Shown: positions 1 through 8,373 of the stretch, piece after piece
Layout of the letters: each line of letters starts with the position of its first letter
Numbering within the stretch: position 1 is the first letter of the stretch
Source of the DNA: Tissierellia bacterium
Lineage (GTDB): Bacteria; Bacillota; Clostridia; Tissierellales; Peptoniphilaceae
Direction: 5' to 3'
Assembly: GCA_030537765.1 (NCBI GenBank)
Contig: JAUNVH010000013.1
Location: 1 to 40,074, forward strand
DNA: 40,074 nucleotides
The notes under the pieces: generated by a model
What the model was told of the DNA's origin: nothing
The model's database searches: none
What the model saw: the letters and a program-made list of their open reading frames with translations, nothing else
Program-made: the position numbers and the translations under genes

Positions 1-19
1 TATACTTTAATTAGACAAT

Positions 20-25
20 AGTCAA
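20..25 (-). promoter_or_regulatory. possible -35 box at the left edge
   Basis: Downstream of ftsQ on the minus strand lies TTGACT, followed by AT-rich sequence running off the window. It could be the -35 element of a promoter for the next gene, but the -10 would lie at or beyond the edge and cannot be judged. Confidence 0.2.
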
Positions 26-36
26 CATCTAATTGA

Positions 37-786
37 TTAATCAGTAACTAAAATGGGTCTTGAACCCTCTTCCATTAAAATCATATTAGCTTTTATATTA
101 TTTATTTCCACATCTTCTAATATCTTATTTAAAACCTTAATTTTATAGTCCACATTATTATACCCACCAAATGCAACATTAATATCTTTGTTCATAACTA
201 GATCTATTTTTTTATCATCAAATGTTATTGCATTAGTCTTTTCAAATATATTTGAATTTAAAATACTATTTAAAAATTGTTTTTGTTCTTCGCTTTTTAT
301 AAAATTTGCAATATTTTCACCCTCTGTGAGATTGTCATTCAATTTTAGACCTCTTATAAGGGCAAAATTTGTTGTGAAATTATCTACAATTTCTAATATT
401 ATTCCGTCTGAATCTATTAGCATATATTTTTCATTTACAGGAAACATTGCACAAGCTTCTCGTTCAGTAATATTAATCTCAATCTTAAACGGTAATTTTC
501 TTTTAATATTTACTAATTTTACATATTTTAAACTTTCCAAATTTTCTTTTGCTTTCTTTTTATTGAGAAAGAAATAATTATCATCATTGCTCAGATTTGA
601 TGCTTCTAAAATGTCTTCTTTGGAAATCTTATCATTGCCTTCGACTAAGATTTCTGAAATATTGAAAACAGAGCGACTTAATACGAAATAGAAAAATGCG
701 CATATCAAAACTAGCAGAAAAATTATTCTGCCCCATTTTAATCTAAAAATTTTTGCTCTTCTTTTGCGTTTTACTCTCTGTTTCAA
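37..786 (-). CDS. ftsQ: cell division protein FtsQ/DivIB
   Basis: Bitopic membrane protein of the divisome that forms a complex with FtsL and DivIC and helps activate septal peptidoglycan synthesis. The 249-residue product has a very basic N-terminus (first 18 residues), one membrane segment at about 19-38, then a POTRA-like region (about 39-110, starting near FNISEILVEGNDKIS) and a beta-rich C-terminal domain. This matches the DivIB/FtsQ layout and length. The start is TTG at 786. A Shine-Dalgarno AGGTGA sits 6 nt upstream and contains the TAG stop of murG, so translation is probably coupled. It is the last visible gene of the mraY-murD-ftsW-murG-ftsQ unit. murB or murC, often found between murG and ftsQ, is absent. 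The family call is firm; the choice of name between FtsQ and DivIB is only convention. Confidence 0.9.
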   Translation of the reverse strand: MKQRVKRKRRAKIFRLKWGRIIFLLVLICAFFYFVLSRSVFNISEILVEGNDKISKEDILEASNLSNDDNYFFLNKKKAKENLESLKYVKLVNIKRKLPFKIEINITEREACAMFPVNEKYMLIDSDGIILEIVDNFTTNFALIRGLKLNDNLTEGENIANFIKSEEQKQFLNSILNSNIFEKTNAITFDDKKIDLVMNKDINVAFGGYNNVDYKIKVLNKILEDVEINNIKANMILMEEGSRPILVTD

Positions 787-796
787 AAGTTATCAC

Positions 797-1897
797 CTAG
801 CCAATCAATTGCATAATTCTATCCACTATAATCTTTGTAGCATTTGGTTTTGAAAATTTAGATGATGCTTCACCCATACTAATTATCTTGGATTCATTAG
901 TTATTATATTTTTGATTGTTTCAAATAGTTTCTTACCGTCTAATTCATTTTCTAAAATCATTTCTGAAGCATTTGCGGCCTCGTAAGTCTTGGCATTAAA
1001 TTCTTGATGATTTTCGGCAGTATATGCTTTTGGTATCAAAATTGAAGGCAATTTAGCAGCAGATATTTCAGCCAATGTCATTGCTGAAGAGCTTGCTATT
1101 ACTAAGTCTGCTATTGCCATAAGCTGTGGAATATCATGAGAATAAGGAATTATTATTATATTCTCTTTATTGATGTCTTTTAAATTATCAAATTCGTTTT
1201 TTACATTTTGATAATATCGATTGCCCGTTATATGAATTATCTTAAACGAATCGTCGTAAAAGTTATTATAGATCTCTAATAATGCATCGTTAATAGATTT
1301 TTGACCTCCACTACCTCCTAAAGATAAGATGATTTTGTCGGTTCTATTAAAGCCTGTCAAATCATAGCCAAAGCTTTCGTCTAAGTTAAAAAACTCCTCT
1401 CTAGTTGGATTTCCAGATATGAATGTCCTTTCGGGATGTTTTAAATAGTTTTTTGCCTCATCAAATGCAATTGCAATTGCTGATGCCCATCTAGAAAGTA
1501 TTTTATTTGTTATACCAGGAAAAGCATTTTGCTCCTGCACGAGAATTGGTATATTTTTTTGATACGCCCTAAAGAGAATTGGCCCACATACATAACCCCC
1601 TGTTCCAATTGCAATATCGGGTTTAAATTCATTTATTATCTTTTTTGAATCTGACAAGCCTTTAAATACTTCCATAGCATTTTTAAAAGATTCTGCACTG
1701 ATACTCCTAGGTATGCCCTTGACTCTGACTTGTGCAAAATCTAAGCCAGCTCTTTTAGCCAATTCATACTCTGGTCCGCTCTTAGTGCCCACATATAATA
1801 TTTTAGCCTGTTCGTCTCTGTTTTGAATTTCTTTTGCAATTGCCAAAGCGGGATAAATATGTCCGCCAGTTCCACCGCCCGAAACAATATATTTCAT
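797..1897 (-). CDS. murG: UDP-GlcNAc:lipid I N-acetylglucosaminyltransferase MurG
   Basis: Peripheral membrane GT-B glycosyltransferase (GT28) that adds GlcNAc to lipid I, giving lipid II, on the inner face of the membrane. The 366 residues start with the classic GGGTGGHIYPALA loop (residues 7-19). Further on are SGNPTREEFF, the LSLGGSGGQ hinge loop, and the donor-site stretch around SSSAMTLAEI and the later ENHQEFNAK, all typical of MurG. Length is normal. The ATG at 1897 is preceded by AGGTGA, which includes the TAG stop of ftsW. It lies between ftsW and ftsQ and receives lipid I made by MraY upstream in the same unit. Confidence 0.97.
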   Translation of the reverse strand: MKYIVSGGGTGGHIYPALAIAKEIQNRDEQAKILYVGTKSGPEYELAKRAGLDFAQVRVKGIPRSISAESFKNAMEVFKGLSDSKKIINEFKPDIAIGTGGYVCGPILFRAYQKNIPILVQEQNAFPGITNKILSRWASAIAIAFDEAKNYLKHPERTFISGNPTREEFFNLDESFGYDLTGFNRTDKIILSLGGSGGQKSINDALLEIYNNFYDDSFKIIHITGNRYYQNVKNEFDNLKDINKENIIIIPYSHDIPQLMAIADLVIASSSAMTLAEISAAKLPSILIPKAYTAENHQEFNAKTYEAANASEMILENELDGKKLFETIKNIITNESKIISMGEASSKFSKPNATKIIVDRIMQLIG

Positions 1898-1901
1898 ATT
1901 T

Positions 1902-3005
1902 TCACCTACAGTTTTTTGATATATTTAATAAAATGCCCACCATTACCATATTCATAATCATTGAAGTTCCTCCGTAGCTAATAAATGGTAGAGGTATTCC
2001 AGTTACAGGCATAAGTTTTATAGCTACCATTATATTTGCCAAAGCTTGAGTTGTAAGGAGTATTGTAAAGCCAACGGCAACCAATCTACCATATATATCT
2101 TTACAATTAATAGCAATCCTAAGTCCATAGATTAAGAAAGCAGTTACTAATATTACAATTGCAGCTGCTCCAATAAAGCCAAATTCTTCACCTATTAGTG
2201 CAAATATAAAATCGTTATAGATAGATGAAATATCCCCATATTTACTTATACTCATTCCAAGGCCACTTCCAAATAATCCTCCCATTGCCAGAGCGTAAAG
2301 TGAATGAATAATCTGCCATCCTCTTCCGAGTGGATCTGAAAATGGATCTAAAAATACATTAATTCTTTCGGAACGATATCCATCTGATTTTATACCATAT
2401 ACCCCAATTAATACGACTCCCATAATCAAAGGTATAATGTAAGAAATAGGTAGCCCTCCTACGAAGAATATTGCAAATAGAGTAACGGCCAAAACACCAG
2501 CTGTACTAAAATCTTTGCCTAGTATTATTACGACTGGAATTATGATCATTAAAAATATTTTTGCTATAGTAGGAAATGTTTTAATAGATCTTTGATTGTT
2601 AGAAATTAGAGCCGAAATGTATAAAATTGCAGCTGCTTTCATCAAATCTGATGGCATAAAATGGACAGGGCCCAATACCAAAGTCCTAGACTGTCCATAT
2701 AGATTTTCAACTATATTTAAATTCGTATATAATAAAAAGTTTAGAGCTAATGCAAAAATATAGAAGAAAAAAGTTAGTTTTTTATAATGTCTATAATCAA
2801 CTCTATATGCAAATAGCATTAAAATAAAACCCATTGCAATATGGCTCAAATGTCTTTTTATAAAGAAATAACCGTCATTAAATTTTTGAGCGCCTTCTGG
2901 CCAACTAGCGCTAAATACTGCCACAGAACCTGCGACTAGCATCAGTACGACTACAAAAAATAGCGGTGTTTTATAATCTTTTTTTATTGATTTCCTAATT
3001 TCCAT
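1902..3005 (-). CDS. ftsW: SEDS peptidoglycan glycosyltransferase FtsW
   Basis: Polytopic SEDS-family polymerase that makes septal glycan strands from lipid II together with a class B PBP, here presumably FtsI at 5457-7793. The 367-residue protein has about ten hydrophobic segments. Near the C-terminus is the SEDS signature, with PLPFISYGGTS followed by a last membrane helix. The SDPLGRGWQ stretch in the large extracellular loop is also typical. FtsW rather than RodA is inferred from its position between murD and murG; SEDS proteins are hard to separate by sequence alone. The ATG at 3005 is 4 nt after the murD stop and has only a weak ribosome binding site (GGACTGATG), so coupling to murD is likely. 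Confidence 0.94.
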   Translation of the reverse strand: MEIRKSIKKDYKTPLFFVVVLMLVAGSVAVFSASWPEGAQKFNDGYFFIKRHLSHIAMGFILMLFAYRVDYRHYKKLTFFFYIFALALNFLLYTNLNIVENLYGQSRTLVLGPVHFMPSDLMKAAAILYISALISNNQRSIKTFPTIAKIFLMIIIPVVIILGKDFSTAGVLAVTLFAIFFVGGLPISYIIPLIMGVVLIGVYGIKSDGYRSERINVFLDPFSDPLGRGWQIIHSLYALAMGGLFGSGLGMSISKYGDISSIYNDFIFALIGEEFGFIGAAAIVILVTAFLIYGLRIAINCKDIYGRLVAVGFTILLTTQALANIMVAIKLMPVTGIPLPFISYGGTSMIMNMVMVGILLNISKNCR

Positions 3006-3009
3006 AACA

Positions 3010-4344
3010 TCAGTCCAATTTATTTATTATTTCTTTGAAGTAATTGCCTCTTTCTTCATAGTTTTTGAACATATCCCAACTAGCACATGCTGGTGATAAT
3101 AAAATAACTTCACCTGTATTGGCAAACTCTATCGAAAGCATAATGGCCTCGCTCAAAGAATTGGCCGTTTTTACATTCTCATATCCTAGCTCGATAGCTT
3201 TATTGTATATTTTAAATTTAGTCTCTCCTATAGTAACAATCGATTTTACTTTTTCTTTTGCATGAGCTAAAAGTTCAGTAAAATCAACTTTTTTGTCATA
3301 GCCTCCCATGATGATATTTATATTTTTATCAAATGCATCTATTGCATTTTTGGTAGAATTGGGATTAGTTCCTTTCGAATCGTTATAAAATTCAATTCCT
3401 GAACATTTTCTTACAAATTCCAATCTATGTTCCACACTCTTAAAATTCTTAATAGTTTCTGAAGCTTTTTCTAAATCTAATTCTCTTGCCATTGCGGTAC
3501 ACAAAGCTGCCGCTATATTATACATATTGTGTTCACCTAAGAGATTTACATCTTTTTTGTCTAAAATTGGAGTCTTTCTTTTATCTCTTATATGGTAAAA
3601 ATTTTCTTTATCAAAATATATTCCATTTTCAAGATTTTCATCAGTTCCGAAATATAAGATTTTAGTATCAAATTCAGCATCTTTTAATACTTCATCGTCT
3701 GCATTTAAAATTAGAGTTTCCCTATTCGTCATATTGGATGCAATTTTCATTTTAGCAGATTTATAATTCTCATAAGTTTTATGAAAATCTATATGGTCTA
3801 CACTTATATTAGTAATTAAAGCAGTCTGTGGTTTAAATGAAGAAATATCGTCTAATTGGAAACTAGAACATTCAATAACTAATGCATCGCTATCTTTCGC
3901 ATCTATTAATTTTTTTACTGCGCCAATTCCAATATTTCCTACAGCTTCTGAAGATATAGCTTGATCCTTTAAAATGGCATTTATTAATATGGAGCAAGTC
4001 GTTTTTCCATTGGTGCCAGTGACAGCGATTATATTATCAGTTTTTCTGAAAAGATATCCCAGCTCTAAATCAGAAATAATTTTATAATTTGCAGTTTTCA
4101 AAAGCCTTACACATGTATTATCAGGCTTTATACCAGGACTTTTCATTATATGATCATACTGCACAGATAAAATATCATTTAGATCTTTAATCAGATAAAC
4201 ATCTTTATCTTTTATGCTATCGGGAAGCTCATCAAAATCTTTAATATTGTCGTCATAGATATAGACCTTATTTCCAATTTCAAGCATTGCTTCAGCAGCC
4301 GATAAACCACTTACACCTATTCCCAAGATTAGTATTTTCTTCAT
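3010..4344 (-). CDS. murD: UDP-MurNAc-L-Ala:D-Glu ligase MurD
   Basis: Cytoplasmic ATP-dependent Mur ligase that adds D-glutamate to UDP-MurNAc-L-alanine. The 444 residues show an N-terminal nucleotide-binding motif GIGVSGLSAAE (8-18), the Mur-ligase P-loop GTNGKTT (110-116), the central-domain NISVDHIDFH, and the C-terminal-domain YNDSKGTNPNST that marks MurD. Length is as expected. The ATG at 4344 has AGAGGTG upstream and follows mraY by 10 nt. No other Mur ligase is present in the cluster, so murC, murE and murF must be elsewhere. Confidence 0.97.
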   Translation of the reverse strand: MKKILILGIGVSGLSAAEAMLEIGNKVYIYDDNIKDFDELPDSIKDKDVYLIKDLNDILSVQYDHIMKSPGIKPDNTCVRLLKTANYKIISDLELGYLFRKTDNIIAVTGTNGKTTCSILINAILKDQAISSEAVGNIGIGAVKKLIDAKDSDALVIECSSFQLDDISSFKPQTALITNISVDHIDFHKTYENYKSAKMKIASNMTNRETLILNADDEVLKDAEFDTKILYFGTDENLENGIYFDKENFYHIRDKRKTPILDKKDVNLLGEHNMYNIAAALCTAMARELDLEKASETIKNFKSVEHRLEFVRKCSGIEFYNDSKGTNPNSTKNAIDAFDKNINIIMGGYDKKVDFTELLAHAKEKVKSIVTIGETKFKIYNKAIELGYENVKTANSLSEAIMLSIEFANTGEVILLSPACASWDMFKNYEERGNYFKEIINKLD

Positions 4345-4354
4345 TTTAACACCT

Positions 4355-5311
4355 CTAAATAATTCCCAATATAGCTATTATTGCAAGTATTACCGATGCT
4401 ATATAGAATCTAGTTATAACTTTAGGCTCACTAAGTCCCTTAGCTTCAAAATGATGATGCAACGGAGCCATTTTAAAAACTCTCTTCCCAGTCAATTTAA
4501 ACGAGCTTACTTGAATTATTACAGATAAAGTTTCTGCAAAATAGACTCCTCCCAGTATAGGCAAAAATAAACTCAGTTTACTCATGATTGCAATTGCTGC
4601 AACAGCTCCACCAAGAGCCAAAGAACCTGTATCACCCATAAAGACTTTTGCAGGATATCTATTTACTCTCAAAAATCCAAGTAGTGCACCTGTGAGCGTA
4701 GCTCCAAATACAGAATTGTTGACATTACCCATGCCATAGAGAATTGCAGAAAAAGCAATTAATACAATCGCGCTCACTCCAGTGGCCAAGCCGTCTAATC
4801 CGTCAGTTAGATTTACACTATTAACAGTCCCCACAATAACAAATATTATTAAAGGATAGTATAATATTCCAAAATTGACCAATTTCATAGAGGTAAATGG
4901 AATATATAGATAAGTGTCTCCTCCATTTTTTATATAAACAAATACTAAAATTATCGCCAATAAAATTTGTCCAATGAGCTTTTGATACGCTCTGAGGCCC
5001 AAGTTTCTATCCATAACAATTTTAATATAATCATCGGCATATCCCAATACGCCAAATAGGATCATACTCATTGTACAAATTATTGTAAATGAATCGTGGT
5101 TTCTCATTATTAAAAGCGTCAGTACTGTGCTTATCATAAAGATTATTCCACCCATCGTTGGCGTTCCAGATTTTACTAAATGACTTTCGGGCCCTTCTTC
5201 TCTAATACTTTGACCAATATTTAATTTTTTTAATCGTGTCACAATTATTGGCGAGAGTATAAATGATATAACAAACGCCAGTATTAAATTTATTTTATCG
5301 TTAGATAACAT
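4355..5311 (-). CDS. mraY: phospho-MurNAc-pentapeptide transferase MraY
   Basis: Integral membrane enzyme that transfers phospho-MurNAc-pentapeptide to undecaprenyl phosphate, making lipid I. The 318-residue protein has about ten hydrophobic segments. Signatures are the GYADDYIKI loop (Asp93/Asp94), NSVNLTDGLDGLATG (Asp170, Asp173) and APLHHHFE with the triple His near the C-terminus. The start ATG at 5311 is well supported by GAGGAG. It is the first gene after a 145-nt gap that contains a hairpin and a -10 element, so it probably begins its own transcript reading to ftsQ. Confidence 0.97.
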   Translation of the reverse strand: MLSNDKINLILAFVISFILSPIIVTRLKKLNIGQSIREEGPESHLVKSGTPTMGGIIFMISTVLTLLIMRNHDSFTIICTMSMILFGVLGYADDYIKIVMDRNLGLRAYQKLIGQILLAIILVFVYIKNGGDTYLYIPFTSMKLVNFGILYYPLIIFVIVGTVNSVNLTDGLDGLATGVSAIVLIAFSAILYGMGNVNNSVFGATLTGALLGFLRVNRYPAKVFMGDTGSLALGGAVAAIAIMSKLSLFLPILGGVYFAETLSVIIQVSSFKLTGKRVFKMAPLHHHFEAKGLSEPKVITRFYIASVILAIIAILGII

Positions 5312-5350
5312 TATTTCTCCTCACAATCGTCCATATTTATTTTAAGCTTA

Positions 5351-5356
5351 ATTATA
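5351..5356 (-). promoter_or_regulatory. -10 element upstream of mraY
   Basis: A perfect TATAAT on the minus strand would place a transcription start about 33 nt before the mraY ATG. No good -35 is visible at 17 nt (TTTCCT is there). It follows directly after the hairpin at 5380-5411, which fits a terminator-then-promoter junction inside the dcw cluster. Confidence 0.4.
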
Positions 5357-5379
5357 GAATTTATCAAGTATAAAAGGAA

Positions 5380-5411
5380 ATATGCTTAACGCCTGTTCGC
5401 ATTAAGCATAT
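5380..5411 (-). terminator. hairpin between ftsI and mraY, possible terminator
   Basis: Ten perfectly paired bases (ATATGCTTAA at 5380-5389 with TTAAGCATAT at 5402-5411) enclose a 12-nt loop in which two further G:C pairs can form. On the minus strand the hairpin is followed by TTCCTTTTATA, a poor but U-rich tail. It could be a weak terminator, an attenuator or an mRNA-processing hairpin. It sits where murE and murF are found in many relatives. Confidence 0.45.
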
Positions 5412-5456
5412 CCGGTAGCCGTATATATTAAATAGAAAAACCAAATTCAATGCCTA

Positions 5457-7793
5457 TTAAGGCTCTTTTATGTCACTTTCTTCAGCATCTTTTTGTATTT
5501 TTTCTTCATTTATAATCCCGTCTTTTAATTCTTCGTCTATATTTTTTATATCTTTTAAACTTTCAGGGTCTTTGAAATATATTTTAAGCTCCATATCTTT
5601 AGCAATCTTTGATCCAGCTTTTGGTTCTTGTAAATATGCATAACCTTCGCCTTCAGTTAAAAGTATAATATTCTTTTTGTCGCAATACGCTTCAATCTCT
5701 TCTGATGTTTTGCCATTGAAATTTGGAAGTATATTATCATTTTTATTATCTTCTAGATATAGATCTATAATATCACCATGCTTTGCAATATCTCCTGCTT
5801 TTGGAAATTGATCTTTGACCAATGTATTATCGGTTATATCAATATATTCAGTAGAATATTTTAATCCTTTAAGTGCCAAAGTTTTTCCGGCATCACCAAT
5901 ATACATATATTGGACATCAGGAATTACAATATCTTCTTCGATTATTTCATTATTATCTGTAGGATCAATAATGCTTGGTTCTATACCTAAATAATTTAAA
6001 GTCTTTTCGAAAATTTCTGCAGCAAAAGGTGCGGCAACTTGCGAGCCATAAGCTACACCTTTAGGATTGTCCACTATTAATAAAACTGACAGTCTAGGCT
6101 TTTCAATTGGAGCCATTCCGACAAATGATGATATATACTGGTCTTGACCATATTTTCCATCGGCTGAAACTCTATTAGCTGTGCCAGTTTTACCGCCTAT
6201 TCTATAACCTGGCACTGCCGCATTTTTTCCAGAGCCAAAATCTACTGTATAATTCATCATATCTAACATAGTCTTAGCAGTTTCCTCAGATATAATTTGT
6301 CTTTTTTCCTCAACTCTAATATTTTTTACAGTTTTTCCATTGTTATCAACAAATTCTTTTACAATTCGTGGAACCATCAATTTTCCATCATTGGCAATTG
6401 CAGAGGCCGCATTAATTAATTGAATGGGAGTAACTGCAATACCATGACCATAAGACATAGTTGCTAAATTAATTTCTTTTATTTCATCTACACTCTTTGG
6501 TATTATGCCAGCCTGTTCAGCAGGAAGCATAATTCCAGTTTTTTCTCCAAAACCAAAAGCTTTTATATATTTGTAAAACGATTCTTTGCCTAATTCTCTT
6601 GCAATATGCACAAATGTTGGATTGCATGATTTGGCTAGTCCATCTTTCATTGTAATATCGCCATGAGGTTCTTTATAAGAGACACATTTTAGAGGCTGCG
6701 AGCCTTTAATATCTCTAATATATCCAGTGCAATAATAATGTTTATTAGGATTTGTGGAATTATTTTCCAAAGCTGCTGCTGCCGTTATAATTTTAAAAGT
6801 AGAACCTGGCTCATAAAGATCATTCACAGCAAAATTTCTCCAATTTGAGTACCATTGTTCTGAAATTTGCTTTTTATCTAATTCCTTCCACATTGCATTT
6901 TGTTCATCACTAATAGCTTCTCTGGGCAGATTTGGATTATATTCTGGCATATCTACCATTGCCAAAATATCTCCAGTTGCTGGCTCTTGAATTATAACTG
7001 TAACTGCAGATGCATCAGATGCTTCTAAAGCTCTTTTGGCAGCGTTTTGAGCAATTTCTTGAATGTTTTCATCTATTGTTAGTACTGCATTCAAACCATT
7101 ATCTGGTTCATAAATTTTTTCTTTAGCAAAAGGCATCTGTCTGTTTTTAGCATCAGCAGTTTTCAATCTCCTGCCTGGAAAACCCGCTAAATCATCGTTA
7201 TACGAAGCCTCAATGCCATATTGACCAACATTGTCTACATTTGTAAAACCCAAAACATGAGATGCTAATGTTCCTTTTGGATAAAATCTTCTAGTTCCAT
7301 CAACAACTTCAACTCCAGGAATATTTTTATTTCTAATTTCCATGGCTAAATCTCTATCTATCCACTGCTCCACTTTCACTCGTTTAGTAGTTTGGATAAT
7401 ATCTAAGATTTCTTCATAATCTCTATTTAATAATGATGAAAGATCGCTTGCAACAATTTCTCTCATCGTTTTATTGTCTTTTATAATTTGATTCGTGTAA
7501 TCTTCTGGATTGACATAGACCGTCGATGCGCTAATGTTTATGGCGAGCTTTTTACCATTGCGGTCTAATATATCTCCACGATCTGAAACAATATTTTCAG
7601 ATCTAGTCATAGAATCTACCGCTTTTTTTCTATATTCGCTACTTTCAATTATTTGTATTTTAAAAAGCTGAGCCAGTATAATTATGGATAATAAGATAAA
7701 GAATACCAAAATAAATGCGATTCTTTTATTTTGGCTCCTTTTTCTACTTTGCACACGGCTCTTTCTTATATTCGATTTATTGGTTCGTTTCAA
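5457..7793 (-). CDS. ftsI: class B penicillin-binding protein FtsI (PBP2x/SpoVD type) with two PASTA domains
   Basis: Septal D,D-transpeptidase that cross-links peptidoglycan at the division site. The 778 residues give a basic cytoplasmic tail, a membrane helix at about 24-45, a PBP dimerisation domain at about 60-230, and a transpeptidase domain at about 260-600. Active-site motifs are STFK (331-334, nucleophile Ser331), SCN (389-391) and KTG (535-537). Two PASTA repeats follow at about 624-681 and 686-742, then an acidic tail rich in Lys, Glu and Asp. Length and PASTA domains match the PBP2x/SpoVD group. The start is TTG at 7793 with GAGGAG 7 nt upstream. It follows ftsL, and only one such gene is present, with no pbpB/spoVD pair. 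A sporulation-specific role cannot be excluded, but the dcw position favours the vegetative septal enzyme. Confidence 0.93.
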   Translation of the reverse strand: MKRTNKSNIRKSRVQSRKRSQNKRIAFILVFFILLSIIILAQLFKIQIIESSEYRKKAVDSMTRSENIVSDRGDILDRNGKKLAINISASTVYVNPEDYTNQIIKDNKTMREIVASDLSSLLNRDYEEILDIIQTTKRVKVEQWIDRDLAMEIRNKNIPGVEVVDGTRRFYPKGTLASHVLGFTNVDNVGQYGIEASYNDDLAGFPGRRLKTADAKNRQMPFAKEKIYEPDNGLNAVLTIDENIQEIAQNAAKRALEASDASAVTVIIQEPATGDILAMVDMPEYNPNLPREAISDEQNAMWKELDKKQISEQWYSNWRNFAVNDLYEPGSTFKIITAAAALENNSTNPNKHYYCTGYIRDIKGSQPLKCVSYKEPHGDITMKDGLAKSCNPTFVHIARELGKESFYKYIKAFGFGEKTGIMLPAEQAGIIPKSVDEIKEINLATMSYGHGIAVTPIQLINAASAIANDGKLMVPRIVKEFVDNNGKTVKNIRVEEKRQIISEETAKTMLDMMNYTVDFGSGKNAAVPGYRIGGKTGTANRVSADGKYGQDQYISSFVGMAPIEKPRLSVLLIVDNPKGVAYGSQVAAPFAAEIFEKTLNYLGIEPSIIDPTDNNEIIEEDIVIPDVQYMYIGDAGKTLALKGLKYSTEYIDITDNTLVKDQFPKAGDIAKHGDIIDLYLEDNKNDNILPNFNGKTSEEIEAYCDKKNIILLTEGEGYAYLQEPKAGSKIAKDMELKIYFKDPESLKDIKNIDEELKDGIINEEKIQKDAEESDIKEP

Positions 7794-7884
7794 CTTTACG
7801 CTCCTCGTATAATATTCTTATAGTAATAATTATTATATTCTAAGCCATAAAATCTAAATATTCAAATAATTTATGGTAGCAATT
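7794..7884 (-). other. ftsL-ftsI spacer with weak inverted repeats
   Basis: This 91-nt spacer holds the ftsI Shine-Dalgarno sequence (7801-7806). A TATAAT-like stretch lies near its middle with no matching -35. A 7-bp inverted repeat (CCATAAA at 7845-7851 and TTTATGG at 7870-7876) has no U-tract. It may contain a weak internal promoter, but I see no strong signal. Confidence 0.25.
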
Positions 7885-8364
7885 TTAATATGAATCAGTA
7901 AAAGATTTTATCATCGCCTGAATTTCGTCAATAATCTTATGTTTTTCTTTGCTAGGTTCTTTCGTTTCAAAGTCTTCAAAAGTGAAATATACTATTTGAC
8001 TTTCATCGGGGTAAACCATTCCTAACTTATATTGAGCTTCTTCAACAATATTTGCATCGGTCTTTAAAGTTTCAATTTTTCCTGATAGACTTGTCAGCTG
8101 TTTTTCCAGTTCTGCAATTTCTAAATCTAAATTATGTAATTTAGTTTTATTGCTCGTGATGCTAGTATATCCGGTCAAGACTACAAGTCCCGAAAAGAAT
8201 ATCGCCAAAACAATCAGCGCATAGCTAATTTTAGTAAAGGCTTTAGCTTTTCTCTTTTTATTCTTTTTAACACGATAAAGATTTAAATCTATTTTATTGT
8301 TTACTGTTACGGTGCCTTCATTATCTTTTTGGTATATCTTTGGTTTTCTAACGCGTGCTTCCAT
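7885..8364 (-). CDS. ftsL: FtsL/DivIC-type septum formation protein
   Basis: Small bitopic divisome protein that pairs with DivIC and FtsQ through its extracellular coiled coil. From the chosen start the product has 159 residues: a basic cytoplasmic part (1-45), one membrane helix at about 46-66, and a heptad-like coiled coil at about 70-106 (LEIAELEKQLTSLSGKIETL), followed by an acidic tail. Sequence similarity among FtsL proteins is low, so the call rests on topology and on its place between rsmH and ftsI. A GTG at 8373 would add three residues, but it lies inside the AGGTGA ribosome binding site. The ATG at 8364 is 5 nt downstream of that site and is preferred. The rsmH stop TAG overlaps the ribosome binding site. 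Confidence 0.82.
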   Translation of the reverse strand: MEARVRKPKIYQKDNEGTVTVNNKIDLNLYRVKKNKKRKAKAFTKISYALIVLAIFFSGLVVLTGYTSITSNKTKLHNLDLEIAELEKQLTSLSGKIETLKTDANIVEEAQYKLGMVYPDESQIVYFTFEDFETKEPSKEKHKIIDEIQAMIKSFTDSY

Positions 8365-8373
8365 TTTATTCAC

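Noticed and set aside
188..577. Plus-strand frame of 129 codons opposite ftsQ
   Set aside because: It lies wholly antisense to a well-recognised gene, and its product is an AT-driven run of Phe, Ser and Ile without a family match.
5380..5411. Hairpin as an insertion element or scar with terminal repeats
   Set aside because: It is a single short palindrome without flanking direct repeats; a transcript hairpin explains it more simply.
7811..7876. Inverted repeats in the ftsL-ftsI spacer as a terminator
   Set aside because: The arms are AT-rich, the loops are long and there is no U-tract in either direction. Continuous transcription is more likely.
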